NCBI GenBank assembly: GCA_034437575.1
Contig: DAOTTY010000323.1
Coordinates: forward strand, 1-7,687
Length of the DNA stretch: 7,687 nt
Source: DAOTTY01 sp034437575
GTDB taxonomy: Bacteria; Chloroflexota; Anaerolineae; Aggregatilineales; Phototrophicaceae
Reading direction: 5' to 3'
Positions 6,059-7,687 of the stretch are shown here, in pieces. A program made the position numbers and the translations under genes. The first letter of the stretch is position 1; each line of letters starts with the position of its first letter. The notes below the pieces were generated by a model. It did not search any database. It had not been told where the DNA came from and saw nothing but the letters and a program-made list of their open reading frames with translations.

Positions 6059-7405
6059 CTAATCCCCGGCAGGCTGACCGCTGCCATCGCTGCCGCTGCT
6101 TATGCGCGGCGCGTCGTCGTCGCTGCTCACCTGGCTGGCAATGACGCTCGTTAGCGGGCGGCTCACGCGGCGGCGTACCGCCCGTCGGGCGGCACTGGGC
6201 TGGCCTTCCGGCGCGACCTGCTGCTGCGCGATCAAAATCACGCCCACCAGCGAGGCCAACAGCACCAGGGCCACCAACTGCATCGGCAGCAGATACTCCA
6301 CGAACAGCATTTCACCCACGGCCTGCGGGCTGCCAAACACACTGAACGTCACATCATCCAGGTAGCGCACCGTTGGCGATTCCGTCCCGGCAACCGCGCC
6401 CATTAGCAGCAATGTGGTGGTGTTGCGCTCAAACTCGCGGTTAGGGATGCTGAACAACGGCTGGCCCTCACCGTCGTCAGCTTCGGCCTGTGCCGGGGGC
6501 ATCAGGCGCAGGGAGTTGTAGCGGCCTTCGTTCAGCAGCAGCGGCGCGCTGGCTTCCCCCGTTGGGATTTCCTCAATCAATACGCTGGTATCGCCAATCC
6601 GATTAAACGCCCCCGTATCCGAAAGGGCTGCGTTTTGCTCAATGCCGTTGAAGACCACCACCCGCGCCTGATCGTTCGCAGGCGGGTTATAGTCCACATC
6701 AAACACAGATACCGTGCGGGTCGGGTTCCCTTCGTGCAAAATCGTCTCGTACTGGTCGTACAGCACCACCGTCGTGACGACGTTCGGGGCCTGCGGCGCT
6801 GCGACGGCCAGCGTGCCTTCCCACACCACTGGCGCTTCGGCTTCTTCGCCTGCTTCGGCCAGCACCACCTGGGAAACAACCACGTCATAGTCGCCCGGTG
6901 CCAGCTCTAAAAAGTCGCTCGTTTCGCCAAAGGCGACCTCACCGGCGATCACTTCACCCTCTACAGCGATTTGAGCAAGGCCCACACTCTGTGCCCCGTG
7001 AACGACGCGCACAACGGGCTGCGCCTGCGGGTCGATGGTGTCTACCGTGTTACTCGCCAGCAGGATACCGACGACGACCAGCAGCACCAGGGACATCAAC
7101 ACAGCGGCAAGGGTGTACGCCCGCGACCCCGGCAGCGTGCCCATCACCCGAATGGCGGGTTCGGCCTGTTCTGCCCCTAACAGCATAATCACAAACAGGA
7201 ACAGCACCATAATCGCACCCGCGTAAACGGCCAACTGCACCATCGCCAAAAAGGGCGCGTCCAACATCAAAAAGAAGAAGGCCACGCAAGCAAAGTTCAA
7301 AATCAGGAACAGCGCCGCGTGGACGGCGTTATCACTAAGCAGCATCAGGGTCGCGGCCACCACAGCAATCACGCCCACGATGATAAACAGATACATTTCA
7401 ACCAT
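6059..7405 (-). CDS. nuoJ: NADH-quinone oxidoreductase subunit J with inserted DUF4397-like domains
   Basis: NuoJ is a five-helix subunit of the complex I membrane arm, next to NuoK; its TM3 is central to coupling quinone reduction to proton pumping. In this 448-residue product TM1 (3-22), TM2 (28-47), TM3 (about 54-76, with YAGAIMVLFLFVIMLL at 61-76) and TM4 (97-117) are typical, as is TM5 (367-393) with its MLFVEYLLPMQLVALVLLASL motif. Residues 118-362 between TM4 and TM5 are foreign to the family and look like two DUF4397-type modules. After TM5 comes a 55-residue tail with an Arg-rich patch (407-416) and a Ser/Asp-rich end. The reading frame is open throughout, so this is an internal insertion and not a frameshift or end fusion. 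I chose the ATG at 7405 because GAGGG lies 8 bases upstream; a TTG at 7420 would add five residues but has no ribosome-binding site. Confidence 0.93.
   Translation of the reverse strand: MVEMYLFIIVGVIAVVAATLMLLSDNAVHAALFLILNFACVAFFFLMLDAPFLAMVQLAVYAGAIMVLFLFVIMLLGAEQAEPAIRVMGTLPGSRAYTLAAVLMSLVLLVVVGILLASNTVDTIDPQAQPVVRVVHGAQSVGLAQIAVEGEVIAGEVAFGETSDFLELAPGDYDVVVSQVVLAEAGEEAEAPVVWEGTLAVAAPQAPNVVTTVVLYDQYETILHEGNPTRTVSVFDVDYNPPANDQARVVVFNGIEQNAALSDTGAFNRIGDTSVLIEEIPTGEASAPLLLNEGRYNSLRLMPPAQAEADDGEGQPLFSIPNREFERNTTTLLLMGAVAGTESPTVRYLDDVTFSVFGSPQAVGEMLFVEYLLPMQLVALVLLASLVGVILIAQQQVAPEGQPSAARRAVRRRVSRPLTSVIASQVSSDDDAPRISSGSDGSGQPAGD
6320..7054 (-). other. Region of nuoJ encoding the TM4-TM5 insert (two DUF4397-like modules)
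   Basis: This region encodes NuoJ residues 118-362. The first module (about 131-222) opens with VVRVVHGAQSVG and continues through AVEGEVIAGEVAFGETSDF and LELAPGDYDVVVSQ. That matches the DUF4397 pattern as I know it: Arg-Val-x-His-Ala at the start, a short 'VDG' strand, an 'AFG...Y/F' turn, then 'L-x-AG-x-Y' and a beta strand. A second, weaker copy starts with ARVVVFNGIEQ at 247 and runs to about 337, including LNEGRYNSLRLMPPA. The stretch is soluble, beta-rich by inspection and lacks Cys, so it has no disulfide or haem-binding CxxCH motif. By NuoJ topology it should face the outside of the cytoplasmic membrane. The first module is a fair match; the second is tentative. No function is known to me for DUF4397. 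Confidence 0.65.
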
Positions 7406-7413
7406 AGACAAAG

Positions 7414-7418
7414 CCCTC
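7414..7418 (-). promoter_or_regulatory. Ribosome-binding site of nuoJ
   Basis: GAGGG on the minus strand ends 8 bases before the ATG at 7403-7405. It overlaps the alternative TTG start at 7418-7420, which therefore cannot use it. This decides the nuoJ start in favour of the ATG. Confidence 0.7.
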
Positions 7419-7457
7419 AATTGGGACGGATTTCACGGTTAGATTAAACGGTTGTGA

Positions 7458-7486
7458 ATTCTAGCGCAAAGGCCCCTCATGTTCAA
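7458..7486 (-). promoter_or_regulatory. Probable sigma-70-type promoter for nuoJKLMN
   Basis: On the minus strand TTGAAC (7481-7486) and TAGAAT (7458-7463) are separated by exactly 17 bases. They match the -35 and -10 consensus at 4 of 6 and 5 of 6 positions. Transcription would begin near 7451 and leave a leader of about 45 bases before the nuoJ ATG. Its place just downstream of an intrinsic terminator makes a real promoter more likely, since nuoJ would otherwise depend on readthrough. Sequence match only. Confidence 0.55.
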
Positions 7487-7501
7487 ACGTGCGTCTGACG
7501 C

Positions 7502-7532
7502 AAAAATACAAAACGCCCGGCAAAACCGGGCG
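7502..7532 (-). terminator. Intrinsic terminator between the upstream gene and nuoJ
   Basis: On the minus strand a perfect 7-bp stem (CGCCCGG/CCGGGCG, 7514-7532) with the 5-base loop TTTTG is followed directly by TTTTGTATTTTT (7513 down to 7502). This is the form of a rho-independent terminator for transcripts coming from the gene that ends at 7622. On the plus strand the bases after the stem are not T-rich, so it acts in one direction. It lies about 90 bases past that gene's stop codon; the bases between (7533-7621) hold nothing I recognise. Confidence 0.8.
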
Positions 7533-7621
7533 CTTCTCATGTCAATCGTAACGACCCAGGTACCCGCCTGAACTTTCCCTCGCCCCAGGCTATAGGCCGT
7601 CCGAGAATTCCCAAACAGTTC

Positions 7622-7687
7622 CTAGTACGGGTCCGGCATATCCGGGATGGAGCGGTTGTAGGCCCCCGGCTCGACTTCCTGCGGCGT
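7622..7687 (-). CDS. C-terminal end of an upstream complex I gene, probably subunit I (partial)
   Basis: Only the last 21 codons and a TAG stop (7622-7624) are in the window; the gene continues past the right edge. The residues are hydrophilic, with Pro and acidic groups, and end SIPDMPDPY, which looks like the tail of a soluble protein. NuoI, the two-[4Fe-4S] ferredoxin-like subunit, commonly precedes nuoJ and has such a variable tail. No cluster-binding Cys is present in this short piece, so the identity rests on position alone. NuoH is less likely because it is a membrane protein, though its tail could be hydrophilic too. Confidence 0.5.
   Translation of the reverse strand, partial: TPQEVEPGAYNRSIPDMPDPY

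Noticed and set aside
6059..7405. Long nuoJ as a frameshift or two fused separate genes
   Set aside because: TM1-4 and TM5 of the same NuoJ flank the extra region in one continuous frame, which is what an internal insertion gives; a two-gene fusion would not restore TM5 at the end.
7406..7420. TTG start for nuoJ, adding five residues
   Set aside because: No ribosome-binding site upstream of the TTG, while the ATG at 7405 has GAGGG at 8 bases and gives a normal NuoJ N-terminus.
7540..7545. Perfect TTGACA on the minus strand as a -35 box
   Set aside because: At 16-18 bases downstream the sequence is the GC-rich terminator stem, with no -10-like element.

Overview
All genes in this window lie on the minus strand and encode the membrane arm of a bacterial respiratory complex I (NDH-1, proton-pumping NADH:quinone oxidoreductase). 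In transcription order (right to left) they are: the last 21 codons of an upstream gene (probably nuoI), then nuoJ, nuoK, nuoL, nuoM and nuoN. NuoL, NuoM and NuoN are the three antiporter-like subunits. Each keeps the charged residues expected for proton translocation: a TM5 Glu, a TM7 Lys, and a Lys or Glu in the broken TM12. NuoK keeps its two membrane-embedded Glu residues, and NuoJ keeps its TM3 Tyr-Ala-Gly motif. From the sequence, this looks like a working enzyme.

Layout: nuoK, nuoL, nuoM and nuoN are packed with gaps of 6, 25 and 3 bases and are probably translationally coupled. nuoJ is set apart on both sides. Before it lies a good intrinsic terminator (7502-7532), followed by a sigma-70-like promoter (7458-7486), so nuoJKLMN may form its own transcription unit. 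After it lies a 138-base gap with GC-rich hairpins.

The main surprise is NuoJ, which is 448 residues long against roughly 160-200 for the family. Its first four and its fifth transmembrane helices are normal, but about 245 residues are inserted in frame between TM4 and TM5. The insert resembles two tandem DUF4397-type beta-rich modules, a family usually found outside the cell. The accepted NuoJ topology (N-terminus out, C-terminus in) puts the TM4-TM5 loop outside the membrane, so insert and topology agree. NuoL also has an acidic external insertion of about 100 residues between TM6 and TM7 and a His-rich cytoplasmic loop. Together these suggest a complex I with unusual decoration on its outer face.

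Organism: the sequence is moderately GC-rich. The clustered nuoJKLMN order, the DUF4397-like modules and the protein style fit an uncultured Chloroflexota bacterium (Anaerolineae-like). This is an inference by resemblance; nothing in the window is a taxonomic marker. No mobile element, CRISPR array, tRNA or rRNA was seen.
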